Under the pieces are notes generated by a model. It was not told the DNA's origin. It was given only the letters and a program-made list of their open reading frames with translations, and did no database searches. A stretch of DNA of 64,000 nucleotides, taken from assembly GCF_003864975.1 (NCBI RefSeq), contig NZ_BHGL01000001.1, forward strand, positions 85,066 through 149,065, given 5' to 3'. This stretch comes from Sulfuriferula thiophila (lineage in GTDB: Bacteria > Pseudomonadota > Gammaproteobacteria > Burkholderiales > Sulfuriferulaceae). The position numbers and the translations under genes are program-made. Positions 45,723 to 54,693 of this stretch are shown here, piece after piece (position 1 is the stretch's first letter; each line of letters starts with the position of its first letter).

Positions 45723-47066
45723 TTAGAATATGTGTGTCATTTGCAGACTGATACGATTGCCCAGGTTATCAGCAATAGCTAATGCGTTTGCACGAGCTGA
45801 GTTTGTTGTACTGATTGCTAGAGGATTGGCCACTTCCGCACTACGAATTTCGTAGGTCATGGTGAAGTGGGTGGATTTGCTTAATAAATACTCACCACCA
45901 ATGGTAATAGTCTTAAAGTTGCGCTGGTTCGCTGCTTGTTCAGCATTGGTCAGACGATGATACACGTCATATTTCAGATTGGCGCGCCATTGTGGAAGGA
46001 ATTTGTAACCACCTTCCAGATACCAGCCATCCGCTTTGTTGTAATCCTGCAGGGCTATTGTGTCATTTGGCGCAGGCGTGTTGGCGCCAGAAATATCATT
46101 GAATGGTGGATTAGGCCCATTGTAAATCATGCCTGCGCCGCGCATGGCCTCGCCTGAGAAACGCAAATTGTCTTTCAAATATTTAAAGCCCAGTCCTTCA
46201 CGCATACGGTTGTAATCGGAGCCATTGAAAGTGCGCTTACCTTCCTGATGCCAGATGAAGGCATTGACGTCCTGACGTGCAGGACCAGCACCGTTGAAAA
46301 TGTAGGAAACCTGCAGTCTGCCGGTGAAGTCCTTGTGATGATTGTTATCGGTGATGAAATTGATATTGTTGCCGTTGGATACCATCGCGGCATAACCAAA
46401 TTCCCAGCGATTATGGCGGAAGGTATTGAATGCCTCTACGCCGATGTCGCGGAAGCCGCTTAAGCTACCCATCACATTGCCAATAGCCAGTCCGGCGGGT
46501 GCTGTGCCGGCTTTCGCCGTCATGTCGCGCTCATTCAACAAGCCATCGGTGACGCTGGTGAAGTTGATGTAGTTATAATCGACGTGCACCGGGGACAGCG
46601 CTTCCTCTCCCGTAGGCAGTTTGAACAGACCGGCCCGCAGGTGCATGCCTGGAATGTAGCTGAATGTCATGGAGGCATCGCTGAGTACCACGCTCTGGTC
46701 ACGGGTGACGCCGTTACGACCGGCTTCCAGCAGTAGGAAATAGTTGATACGATCATCCACCGGTTTCAGTTTGCCACGCATACCGAGGCGAGCGCGGAAC
46801 AGTTGTATGTTCGAGGTGTGTTCCAGATCTGGGCCGACTAGGTTAGGAATTTGCTGTTGGCCGTTATAGCCTGAAATTGAGCCACCCAATCCTGTGACTG
46901 GTTTAGAGTCGATGTAGGTATAGGTAGGTTGCAAGAAGCCCCAGATTTTGTACGCTTCAGCATTGGCAGGCTCCAGTCCCTGTACCGACATCCAGTCGGC
47001 AGCATGGCTGACGTTAGTAATGGCCAAGCCGGAAATGAGTGCAAGTGGCAGTGCGAATCTCTTCAT
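45723..47066 (-). CDS. Outer-membrane porin (OprO/OprP-like)
   Basis: From ATG 47066 (MKRFALPLALISGLAITNVSHA, a signal peptide cut after residue 22) the protein has 447 residues. It is full of alternating strands and ends in Phe (SLQMTHIF), as outer-membrane barrels do. FRARLGMRGKLKP, YFLLLEAGRNG and LRAGLFKLPTGEEALSP resemble the phosphate-selective porin O/P family. The substrate cannot be read from sequence. It is divergent from the sigma factor gene, and the 299 bases between could hold both promoters. A start at 47111 would add an unlikely 15 residues. Confidence 0.8.
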   Translation of the reverse strand: MKRFALPLALISGLAITNVSHAADWMSVQGLEPANAEAYKIWGFLQPTYTYIDSKPVTGLGGSISGYNGQQQIPNLVGPDLEHTSNIQLFRARLGMRGKLKPVDDRINYFLLLEAGRNGVTRDQSVVLSDASMTFSYIPGMHLRAGLFKLPTGEEALSPVHVDYNYINFTSVTDGLLNERDMTAKAGTAPAGLAIGNVMGSLSGFRDIGVEAFNTFRHNRWEFGYAAMVSNGNNINFITDNNHHKDFTGRLQVSYIFNGAGPARQDVNAFIWHQEGKRTFNGSDYNRMREGLGFKYLKDNLRFSGEAMRGAGMIYNGPNPPFNDISGANTPAPNDTIALQDYNKADGWYLEGGYKFLPQWRANLKYDVYHRLTNAEQAANQRNFKTITIGGEYLLSKSTHFTMTYEIRSAEVANPLAISTTNSARANALAIADNLGNRISLQMTHIF

Positions 47067-47365
47067 TAGTGTTTCCCCTGTATAAATTATTGCTGGTGTT
47101 GTTAAACGCATGGAAAAATTAAGGTTTTACATAGACCCTAGTCAATTTTGCTTGTGGCCGGGTGATTTCTGCCGCACCCGAAGGTGTAACTGCAACTGGA
47201 TAAGTCGCAACCGCGGCATGACGTTTCAGTCGTGTAAAATTAATCCTTATAGTTAAAGACGAGTTTAGTTCAATATATATTCCATAATTGATGGAAATAT
47301 TTTTTATTGGAATAAATTAAAGGGTTTGTACGTCTATAATTCTATGGAAGATGGATTGAGACAGG
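47067..47365. promoter_or_regulatory. Divergent promoter region between porin and ECF sigma genes
   Basis: No gene is seen here. The half near the sigma gene is AT-rich and has a perfect TATAAT at 47335-47340, about 25 bases before the sigma ATG, without a recognisable -35. CGGGTG and CACCCG near 47158-47181 form a weak hairpin. Whether the sigma factor controls either gene cannot be told from this. Confidence 0.3.
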
Positions 47366-47935
47366 TTGATAAATAAAATGAATTTATTGCATTTGATGGG
47401 TGTGAATACAGGGGTTACCACCCAGATAAAGGAAAGGCGGACACGACTGTATCGTGTTGCCTACTCGTGGTGCCACGACCGTACGCTGGCGGATGATCTG
47501 GCACAGGAGGCGCTAACGCGAGGTCTGTCACATTTGCATCAGTTGCGTGATCCAGCGCAACTGGATAGCTGGTTGTTCAAGATCCTGCATAATTGCTGGC
47601 GTGATTGTTTGCGTTGCCAGAAGGATTTTCAGGATATAGAGGAGATGGAGGATTACCTCCATGCGCATGATGACACTCCGGAGGATATCAATTCACGCAG
47701 TCAGGTGGTAGACCGGGTGCGGGCGGCGATTGCATTACTGCCGATGGGGCAGCGTCAGGTGCTGACACTGGTGGATCTGGAAGAGTTTAGTTACAACCAG
47801 GTCGCTGACATTTTAGCCATACCTGTGGGTACGGTAATGAGTCGCTTGTGTCGTGGCCGGCAGGCGCTTAAACAGACATTGATTGAGTTGGCTCCGGTCG
47901 CTAAAAGTAACGCAGTATTAAGGATGGTCAAATGA
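47366..47935 (+). CDS. ECF-type RNA polymerase sigma factor
   Basis: The 189-residue protein has region 2 (LYRVAYSWCHDRTLADDLAQ) and region 4 with a helix-turn-helix (LPMGQRQVLTLVDLEEFSYN, then VADILAIPVGTVMSRL), as in group 4 sigma factors. It directs RNA polymerase to a small set of promoters when its anti-sigma factor lets go. ATG 47366 or 47378 (MNLLHLMG) could be the start. Its stop overlaps the next gene's ATG (ATGA), the normal coupling of an ECF sigma with its anti-sigma. Confidence 0.92.
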   Translation: MINKMNLLHLMGVNTGVTTQIKERRTRLYRVAYSWCHDRTLADDLAQEALTRGLSHLHQLRDPAQLDSWLFKILHNCWRDCLRCQKDFQDIEEMEDYLHAHDDTPEDINSRSQVVDRVRAAIALLPMGQRQVLTLVDLEEFSYNQVADILAIPVGTVMSRLCRGRQALKQTLIELAPVAKSNAVLRMVK

Positions 47936-48678
47936 AGTCCGAAATTTCAAATGAACAACTGAGTGCATTTGTGGATGACGAATTGGATACTCCGGAAAAA
48001 GACGGTCTGTTTTCCCTGCTTGGGTCCGATCCTAAATTAGCACAACAGGTATGCGAACTGCGCACGCTCAAAGAATTGGTGCGTCATGGTTATACTCAAC
48101 TTCCAGGCATGAATAGTAAAAGCCATTGGGCGAAGAAATTTCACGCGCCACAATCGCTAGTGGCAGGGGTGGTATTGGTGCTGGGGCTCAGCCTGGGTTG
48201 GGTGGGGCATGACTGGAGCCAGCCACAGCCAGTTACACAGGTGGTGCACGATATCTCTCATCCGCTAGACGCGGGTGCGTTGCGTCCGGTCAGTCTTTCC
48301 GGGGTGACAGAGGATATGCATAAAATTGTGCTGCATGTAGACTCGGCTGATCCGGCCAAATTTAAAACGCTGCTGGATGATGTGGATTTCCTGACGCAGC
48401 ATCAGGCCGCATTAGGTCAGCCGGTGCAGGTTGAAGTGGTTGCCAGCAGTTATGGCCTGAACCTGTTGCGTACGGATGTGACGCCGTATGCTGCGCGAGT
48501 GCGTGCTTTGGTTGATCAGCATCCCAATGTGGTATTTGTGGCATGCAATCAAACGATGCAGCGGCTGAATAAAGAGGGTGCGAATGTTAAGTTGCTGCCG
48601 CATACCCGGGTAGCTCCGACAGCCACTGAGGAAGTGGTGAACCGGCTGCAAAGTGGCTGGACTTATATTAAAGTTTGA
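47932..48678 (+). CDS. Membrane anti-sigma factor fused to a periplasmic DsrE-like domain
   Basis: The 248-residue protein has three parts. Residues 1-70 (SNEQLSAFVDDELDTPEKDG) look like an RseA-type anti-sigma N terminus, without the zinc H-x3-C-x2-C motif. Residues 75-91 form one membrane helix (SLVAGVVLVLGLSLGWVG), with basic residues before it, so the C terminus should be periplasmic. Residues 130-248 match the DsrE/DsrF fold family: KIVLHVDSADPAKFKTLLDD, VEVVASSYGLNLL, then V-V-F-V-A-C205-N-Q-T-M and a final SGWTYIKV. Cys205 is where DsrE-like proteins often have their conserved Cys. The fusion suggests direct sensing of a sulfur or thiol signal outside the cytoplasm. Coupling to the sigma gene supports the anti-sigma role. 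Confidence 0.8.
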   Translation: MKSEISNEQLSAFVDDELDTPEKDGLFSLLGSDPKLAQQVCELRTLKELVRHGYTQLPGMNSKSHWAKKFHAPQSLVAGVVLVLGLSLGWVGHDWSQPQPVTQVVHDISHPLDAGALRPVSLSGVTEDMHKIVLHVDSADPAKFKTLLDDVDFLTQHQAALGQPVQVEVVASSYGLNLLRTDVTPYAARVRALVDQHPNVVFVACNQTMQRLNKEGANVKLLPHTRVAPTATEEVVNRLQSGWTYIKV

Positions 48679-48756
48679 TACTTGTCGTGTGTTAAACCAG
48701 CCTTTTCTATAAGCCTGGCTGACAATTCCGGCGTGGCTTCTGGTAGAGTCGCGGCT

Positions 48757-49482
48757 ATGAAAAAATTATCACTGGATCGCATCCTGCAATCGCAGGGTTT
48801 TGGTACGCGTAAATATTGCCAAGAATTGATCGCGGAAGGCGCTGTCAGCATCGCGGGTGAGGTGGTGACAGATTATCGTAGCAAGATTGCGGCTGATGGC
48901 TTGCAGTTTACTTTATTCGACGCTGAGTGGACTTACCGTGAACACCTGTACGTTGCTTTAAATAAACCGGCCAATTTCGAATGCTCCCGCAAGCCCAGCC
49001 ACCATCCCGGCGTTCTGACTTTGCTGCCTGAGCAGTTTTCCTGGCGTGATGTGCAACCGGTAGGGCGTCTTGATCACGACACCACAGGTTTGCTGTTGAT
49101 GTCGGATGACGGGGCTTTCATACACGCCCAATCGTCACCGCGGCGGCATATTCCAAAAATTTACGTAGCAACAACCCATGCGCCAGTCACGACTGAATTG
49201 GTTGCGGCGATGCTGGGTGGGGTGAAGCTGCATGATGAACCGGAGCCACTGCGAGCGGTAAGCTGCCGAAAAATCGACGAACATCAGTTGGAGATTGTGC
49301 TGGAGCAGGGCAAGTATCATCAGGTCAAACGTATGCTGGCGGCGGCAGGTAATCACTGCGATGCATTGCAACGGGCGGCGATAGGTGGGCTGACACTGGA
49401 TGCGCTGGCGCTGAAAGAGGGTGAGTGGTGCTATCTGAATGCTGCACAGATGGCTTTGCTTAGCGCGAGTGAAGCTGCTTAA
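48757..49482 (+). CDS. rsuA: 16S rRNA pseudouridine synthase RsuA-type
   Basis: From ATG 48757 (MKKLSLDRILQSQGFG) the protein has 241 residues. It has an S4 RNA-binding domain (about 1-60), YVALNKPANFECSRKPS, and the catalytic G-R-L-D (VGRLDHDTTGLLL) followed by PKIYVAT and KYHQVKRMLAAAGN. RsuA makes pseudouridine 516 in 16S rRNA; close relatives modify other sites. An in-frame ATG at 48682 adds 25 unconserved residues. Confidence 0.88.
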   Translation: MKKLSLDRILQSQGFGTRKYCQELIAEGAVSIAGEVVTDYRSKIAADGLQFTLFDAEWTYREHLYVALNKPANFECSRKPSHHPGVLTLLPEQFSWRDVQPVGRLDHDTTGLLLMSDDGAFIHAQSSPRRHIPKIYVATTHAPVTTELVAAMLGGVKLHDEPEPLRAVSCRKIDEHQLEIVLEQGKYHQVKRMLAAAGNHCDALQRAAIGGLTLDALALKEGEWCYLNAAQMALLSASEAA

Positions 49483-51113
49483 CGTAACGCCAGTCGGCTG
49501 CTCACATAGCGCTGACTTTGCTTGTTGTGCCAGACTATCCATTCCGGTACGGCATCGGCAGGTATGGGTTTGCTGAAATAATAGCCTTGCACGACATCGC
49601 AACCCAGGATTTGCAGTAATTCGAGTACTTCAGCAGTTTCTACTCCTTCAGCCACTACCCGATAACCCATGTTATGTGCCATGACGATGGTGGCATGGAC
49701 GATGATGGCATCGTTGTCATCGGTGGTCATGTTGGTAACAAATGATTTGTCGATTTTGATTTCGGCAGCAGGCAGGCTTTTTAAATAAGCCAGGGATGAA
49801 TAGCCCGTCCCAAAGTCATCAATGGAGCATTGCACTCCCAGTTCGCTCAGGGTAGTGAGTGTGGCATTCGCCAGTTCCGGGTTGATCATCATGCTGCTTT
49901 CCGTGACTTCCAGAATCAGGCTGGATGGCGGGATATTGTAGGATGTCAGGGCGCGGGCAATGTCGTCCGGCAGGCTTTCGTCACTCAAGTTGCGCATGGA
50001 CAGGTTGACCGCAACTTTAATGTTCAAGCCCAGTGCGTGCCATTCTTCCAGTTGTGCCAATACTGCGTGCAGCACGGTAAAGGTAATCTGCTTCATTACG
50101 CCGATACGTTCTGCAATCGGAATGAACTGTTCCGGAGAGACGCTACCCAAAACCGGGTGGTTCCAGCGTACCAGCGCTTCCAGCCCACATGCGGTGCCGT
50201 CTTTGAGATTGATTTTGGGCTGGTAGCAGATGCTTAACTGGTCCTTGAGGTCAGGGTGCTTGAGTGTGGCGATCAGGTTGAGGTTGCTCAAACTGGATTC
50301 ATTAATCCCGGCGGCGTACATCACATAGCCATTGCCGCTACGTTTGGCAGCATACATGGCCACGTCCGCGTGTTGCAGTAATTGCTGTGTGACATCGCCG
50401 TGCTCAGGGTACATGGCGATGCCGATGCTGCCGCCGATGCTGAGTTTGTGGCCGTCAATAACAAACGGTTCGTCGACGATGGCCAGCACGTGTTTGGAAA
50501 AACTTACCGCTTCTTTCTTGTTGGTGGCTTCCAGTGCGAAGCCGAATTCATCACCCCCCATGCGCGCCACCATGCAGGTTACCGACGCTATGCCATGCAA
50601 ACGTTGTGCTAAGGCGATGAGCAGTTCATCGCCATAGTGATGACCGAGCGTGTCATTGACTTCCTTGAACCGGTTAAGGTCCATGATCATGATGGCGATG
50701 GGTTTTTTCGTGAGGTTGCCTATGGTGATGGCCTGTTCTATGCGTTCCATCAGCAGGCGGCGATTGGGCAAATTGGTCAGGCTGTCATGTAGCCAGCCGT
50801 GGCGCTCGCGTTTCATGATTTCGCGTACATAGTGCAGGGTTTGTACGCTGACGTGCATGGTAACCAGTACAAATAGCCCACCGCTAAAAAATACGCCGGA
50901 TACGACGATATCCGCCAGTGCGGCAGGGCGGGTCAATAATGTCAGGCCGTAACCGATATAACCTAATACAAACAGGATGACGAAACCGAACAGCAGGCGC
51001 CATCCAGCCAGATTACGGGTGTGTTCGTCTTTGAGTAATACGCGGGCGTAACTGCTGGATCGCAGCATAAATAATATGCCTGCGATAATTAATAACAAAC
51101 TATAAATCTTCAA
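49479..51113 (-). CDS. Membrane-bound GGDEF-EAL protein (c-di-GMP turnover)
   Basis: The 544-residue protein has three N-terminal membrane helices (about 4-18, 39-60, 68-88) and no large sensor. A GGDEF domain follows with an intact MGGDEF at 185-190, then an EAL domain with EAL at 312-314, DDFGTGYSSLAYLKSLP and KIDKSFVTNM. Both halves keep catalytic residues, so it could make or break c-di-GMP. The N-terminal part could respond to the membrane state. It converges with rsuA (4-base overlap). Confidence 0.9.
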   Translation of the reverse strand: MKIYSLLLIIAGILFMLRSSSYARVLLKDEHTRNLAGWRLLFGFVILFVLGYIGYGLTLLTRPAALADIVVSGVFFSGGLFVLVTMHVSVQTLHYVREIMKRERHGWLHDSLTNLPNRRLLMERIEQAITIGNLTKKPIAIMIMDLNRFKEVNDTLGHHYGDELLIALAQRLHGIASVTCMVARMGGDEFGFALEATNKKEAVSFSKHVLAIVDEPFVIDGHKLSIGGSIGIAMYPEHGDVTQQLLQHADVAMYAAKRSGNGYVMYAAGINESSLSNLNLIATLKHPDLKDQLSICYQPKINLKDGTACGLEALVRWNHPVLGSVSPEQFIPIAERIGVMKQITFTVLHAVLAQLEEWHALGLNIKVAVNLSMRNLSDESLPDDIARALTSYNIPPSSLILEVTESSMMINPELANATLTTLSELGVQCSIDDFGTGYSSLAYLKSLPAAEIKIDKSFVTNMTTDDNDAIIVHATIVMAHNMGYRVVAEGVETAEVLELLQILGCDVVQGYYFSKPIPADAVPEWIVWHNKQSQRYVSSRLALR

Positions 51114-51242
51114 AGCTGTCTACCGTTAATAGTATGGTTGTACGCGTATGCGTAAATAAGTTAACAACTTTCTTAACTAATCGCGCCAACTTGTTATTTT
51201 TTTGCTATATTTCGACTAGTGCTACGCTCAAGGTAAATTCCC

Positions 51243-52202
51243 ATGAATATCTCATCTCGCTACACCCTGTTGTTTACAGCGCTGGCATCTTTGCTGGCGC
51301 TGGACGCAAATGCGGCACAAGGCCGTCATCATGCCACGCAACTGGTCGAGTATAGTGTGCCGGATAGCGCTGATCAGCCTCATTTGAGCGCGTTATCGGT
51401 ATTGGTATTGAATCAGAGCGATGGTCAGCCTTTATATCAAAAAAATGTAGATATGGAAACGCCTATCGCATCAATTAGCAAATTAATGACGGCGATGGTG
51501 GTGCTGGATGCGCATCTGGATATGAATGAGATGCTGGAAATTACTCAGGCAGATGTCGATATGCTGCGTCATACCAGTTCACGATTGCCGGTAGGTACCC
51601 GGTTAAGTCGCAGCGAATTAATGCATCTGGCATTGATTGCTTCAGAAAATCGCGCTGCTTCGGCACTGGCACGTAATTATCCAGGTGGACGCGAGAAGTT
51701 TATCGCAGCGATGAATCGTAAAGCGCGGAGTCTGGGCATGGCGCATACCACTTTTGAGGATTCAAGCGGTTTGTCCAGCAACAACCAGTCAACAGCAGCG
51801 GATCTGGGGAAAATGGTCCAGGCGGCTGTACGCTATCCAGTCATCCATGAAATCACGACTACAGGCGCTTATGAAATTACCAGCACCGGCATGATACGCG
51901 TGCGGCACAAGCATAAGGAAAGCTGGCGCAGTGTCGAGCGCCGGGTTGCATTTCATAATACCAATCAACTGGTGCGCGATGAAAATTGGGATATAGGTTT
52001 ATCCAAAACCGGATTTATCAATGAGGCTGGACACTGTCTGGTGATGCAGGCAAAGATTGCGCAAAAGCCAGTGATCATTGTGCTGCTGGATGCGTATGGA
52101 AAATATGGCCGGATTAATGATGCCAAACGCATCAAGCAATGGCTGGAACAACGTACGGACAATAAAGTTGCGATGCGTCTGGATCAAATTTCGAGTAATT
52201 GA
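51243..52202 (+). CDS. pbpG: D-alanyl-D-alanine endopeptidase (PBP7-type, S11 family)
   Basis: The 319-residue protein has a signal peptide (about 1-25), the S-x-x-K motif SISK at 77-80, SEN at 134-136 and KTG at 255-257, the three active-site motifs of low-molecular-weight penicillin-binding proteins. With no C-terminal membrane anchor it fits PbpG, which cuts D-Ala-meso-DAP crosslinks of peptidoglycan in the periplasm. The ATG has a weak ribosome site (AAGGT). Confidence 0.9.
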   Translation: MNISSRYTLLFTALASLLALDANAAQGRHHATQLVEYSVPDSADQPHLSALSVLVLNQSDGQPLYQKNVDMETPIASISKLMTAMVVLDAHLDMNEMLEITQADVDMLRHTSSRLPVGTRLSRSELMHLALIASENRAASALARNYPGGREKFIAAMNRKARSLGMAHTTFEDSSGLSSNNQSTAADLGKMVQAAVRYPVIHEITTTGAYEITSTGMIRVRHKHKESWRSVERRVAFHNTNQLVRDENWDIGLSKTGFINEAGHCLVMQAKIAQKPVIIVLLDAYGKYGRINDAKRIKQWLEQRTDNKVAMRLDQISSN

Positions 52203-52207
52203 GCGGT

Positions 52208-52759
52208 ATGTTAATTTATGTACACGGCTTTAACAGCGGCAGTGCTTCCAGCAAGGCGCGTCAATTGCAGGCGCATTTTGCCAGCATAGGTCAACCGCAA
52301 GAATATTTGTGCCCGGACTTGCCGCATCGTCCCGCGCAGGCTATTGCTGTGCTTACCGAGTTGATTCAAAAGCATAATGATGTGAAGTTGGTCGGCAGTT
52401 CGCTGGGTGGGTTTTATGCTACCTGGCTGGCAGAACGGTTCGGGATTAAGGCGGTGCTGGTTAATCCCGCTGTCCATGCACATTTGCTGCTGGCCGGTGA
52501 GTTGGGCGAACAAAAAAACTACAGTAGCGGCGAAATTTATCAATTTACGCAGCAACACCTGGATGAGCTTGCGGCTCTGGATTTGCCGCGGGTGCAGCAT
52601 CCACAAAATTTGCTGTTAATGGTCGAAACTGGGGATGAAGTGTTGGACTATCGTGATGCGGTTGCTTATTATGCCGATAGTCGTCAAATAGTGGAACCCG
52701 GTGGAGATCACGGTTTCCGGTCTTTTACGCAATATATTCCAACTATTCTGTCATTCTAG
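52208..52759 (+). CDS. yqiA: YqiA/UPF0227-type esterase
   Basis: From ATG 52208 the protein has 183 residues: MLIYVHGFNSGSASSKARQL, LCPDLPHRPAQAIAVL, the nucleophile elbow G-S-S-L-G-G, NPAVHAHLLL, and GGDHGFRSF with the catalytic His. It matches the small esterases of the YqiA family, usually near parE or icc; here it follows pbpG by 5 bases. A TTG at 52199 is a less likely start. Confidence 0.85.
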   Translation: MLIYVHGFNSGSASSKARQLQAHFASIGQPQEYLCPDLPHRPAQAIAVLTELIQKHNDVKLVGSSLGGFYATWLAERFGIKAVLVNPAVHAHLLLAGELGEQKNYSSGEIYQFTQQHLDELAALDLPRVQHPQNLLLMVETGDEVLDYRDAVAYYADSRQIVEPGGDHGFRSFTQYIPTILSF

Positions 52760-52795
52760 CCGCATCGTTTTTGCGCGCTGACGCGGTTACTCAAC

Positions 52796-54688
52796 ATGTA
52801 TTTACTCTACGAAGAAGATGGCCATTTCAAGGCCGGTACCATCATCACTGATAACGAAACATCGTTACAAGTCGATACCCAGCATGGCAAGCGTGTCAAA
52901 ATTAAAATTATTAACGTAATGATGCGTTTTGCAGCCCCGGCGCCTGCCGAATTCATGGAAGCCGCTCAGCATGTGCGTGATGAGGCGGATGCGGATTTTC
53001 TGTGGGAAGTTGCCAGCCAGGATGAATTCGGTTTTATAGACCTGGCCACCGAATATTTTGGGCATGTGCCGACCGCGATCGAGTCAGCCGGCATTCTGAT
53101 GCAGTTGCATGCATCGCCTATGCATTTCTACAAAAAGGGGCGCGGACGCTATAAAGCCGCACCGGCGGAATCACTGGCGGCTGCAAAAGCGGGAGTTGAA
53201 CGCAAGCTGCGTGAAGCCGAGCAATTGGCGGCCTATGTCGCAGAATTAACTGCATTCAAATTGCCGCATGAGTTCAGTGAGCACGTTACCCAGTTGCTCT
53301 ATGCGCCGGATAAGAATCAGGTGATGTGGAAGGCGGTGGATGCAGCCTGTAAACAAACCGGATTGCTGCCGTTAAAACTACTGGATCGGTGCGGTGCGAT
53401 TGCTTCCAGCCACGATTACCACATGCAGTTGTTTTTACGCGAACATTTCTCCCGCGGTACCGGTTTCCCCGAGGTTGAGGCCTTGCCGGCGATACCGGAA
53501 TTGCCTGCGGCGGCAGTCAGTGCGTTCAGTATTGATGATGCTACCACCACAGAAATTGATGATGCTTTTTCCGTAATTAGGCTGGCGAATGGCAACTGGC
53601 AAGTGGGCGTGCATATTGCCGCGCCGGCATTGGGTATTACACCGGCATCGGGCTGGGATCAGATTGCGGCGCAGCGCTTGTCCACGGTGTACTACCCGGG
53701 CGGAAAAATCACCATGCTACCGGATGAGGCGATTGCCGATTACACCTTGAGCGAGGGTCGGTCTGCGCCTGCTTTGTCCATGTATATCGAAGTTACCGAT
53801 GAGACCTGGCAGGTAGTGAGTCATGTCACTCGTCTGGAGCAGGTGCATATTACGGCTAACCTGCGTCATGAATTGCTGGAAATTGATTTCAATCATGTGA
53901 ATTTAACGAGCGGTTGTGCGGAGTATCCGCATCAGACCGAGCTGACGATGTTGTGGCACCTGTCCGGTGCGCTGGAGGCAGCGCGCGGGAAAACCCCGGA
54001 TCCCAAATTGCCGCAACGGGTCGATTACAATTTCAAGGTGGAAAACGATCGCGTTACCATCACTGACCGTTTGCGTGGCAATCCGATTGATCGGGTCGTG
54101 TCGGAACTGATGATTTACGTGAATGCGGAATGGGGCAAGTGGCTGGCAGATACCAATACCATGGCGTTGTACCGTACGCAGCAGAACGGCAAGGTGAAAA
54201 TGAGCACCAAGCCTGCGCCGCACGTTGGCCTGGGTGTGGCGCAATATACCTGGTCCAGTTCGCCGTTGCGGCGCTATGTGGATATGATCAATCAGCGCCA
54301 GTTGATTGCGCTCGCCACAGAAGAAGCGCCGCCGTATCCGCCCAAATCCGATACGCTGTATACCGTATTACGCGATTTTGAGCTGGCATACGATGCCTAT
54401 AACGAATTCCAGCGCAAAATGGAGCGTTACTGGTGCTTACGCTGGTTGCAGCAGGAAAACGTCAGCAGTATTAACGCCAGCGTGATCAAGGAGAATCTGG
54501 TGCGGCTGGAAGGCTTGCCGTTTGTTACGCGCGTGCCGTCCTTGCCTGAACTCGCGGTGGGCAGTCAGGTGATACTGGGAGTGGATGAGATTGATCTGCT
54601 GGATGTTGAACTGATGTGCAGCTTCCAGAGTAAATTGCTGCTGGAAGATGATACGGCACCCTCAGGTGATGAATCCGAGTTAAAATAA
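52796..54688 (+). CDS. RNB-domain exoribonuclease (RNase II-like)
   Basis: The 630-residue protein has the RNB catalytic domain with SIDDATTTEIDDAFSV, whose Asp residues bind Mg2+, then VGVHIAAPALGI, STVYYPGGKITMLPDEA and, near the end, GVAQYTWSSSPLRRYVDMIN. The N-terminal part is a cold-shock-like or unknown region with KKGRGRYKAAP. It would degrade single-stranded RNA from the 3' end. The length is like RNase II (about 640) rather than RNase R (about 800). Confidence 0.9.
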   Translation: MYLLYEEDGHFKAGTIITDNETSLQVDTQHGKRVKIKIINVMMRFAAPAPAEFMEAAQHVRDEADADFLWEVASQDEFGFIDLATEYFGHVPTAIESAGILMQLHASPMHFYKKGRGRYKAAPAESLAAAKAGVERKLREAEQLAAYVAELTAFKLPHEFSEHVTQLLYAPDKNQVMWKAVDAACKQTGLLPLKLLDRCGAIASSHDYHMQLFLREHFSRGTGFPEVEALPAIPELPAAAVSAFSIDDATTTEIDDAFSVIRLANGNWQVGVHIAAPALGITPASGWDQIAAQRLSTVYYPGGKITMLPDEAIADYTLSEGRSAPALSMYIEVTDETWQVVSHVTRLEQVHITANLRHELLEIDFNHVNLTSGCAEYPHQTELTMLWHLSGALEAARGKTPDPKLPQRVDYNFKVENDRVTITDRLRGNPIDRVVSELMIYVNAEWGKWLADTNTMALYRTQQNGKVKMSTKPAPHVGLGVAQYTWSSSPLRRYVDMINQRQLIALATEEAPPYPPKSDTLYTVLRDFELAYDAYNEFQRKMERYWCLRWLQQENVSSINASVIKENLVRLEGLPFVTRVPSLPELAVGSQVILGVDEIDLLDVELMCSFQSKLLLEDDTAPSGDESELK

Positions 54689-54693
54689 AACGC

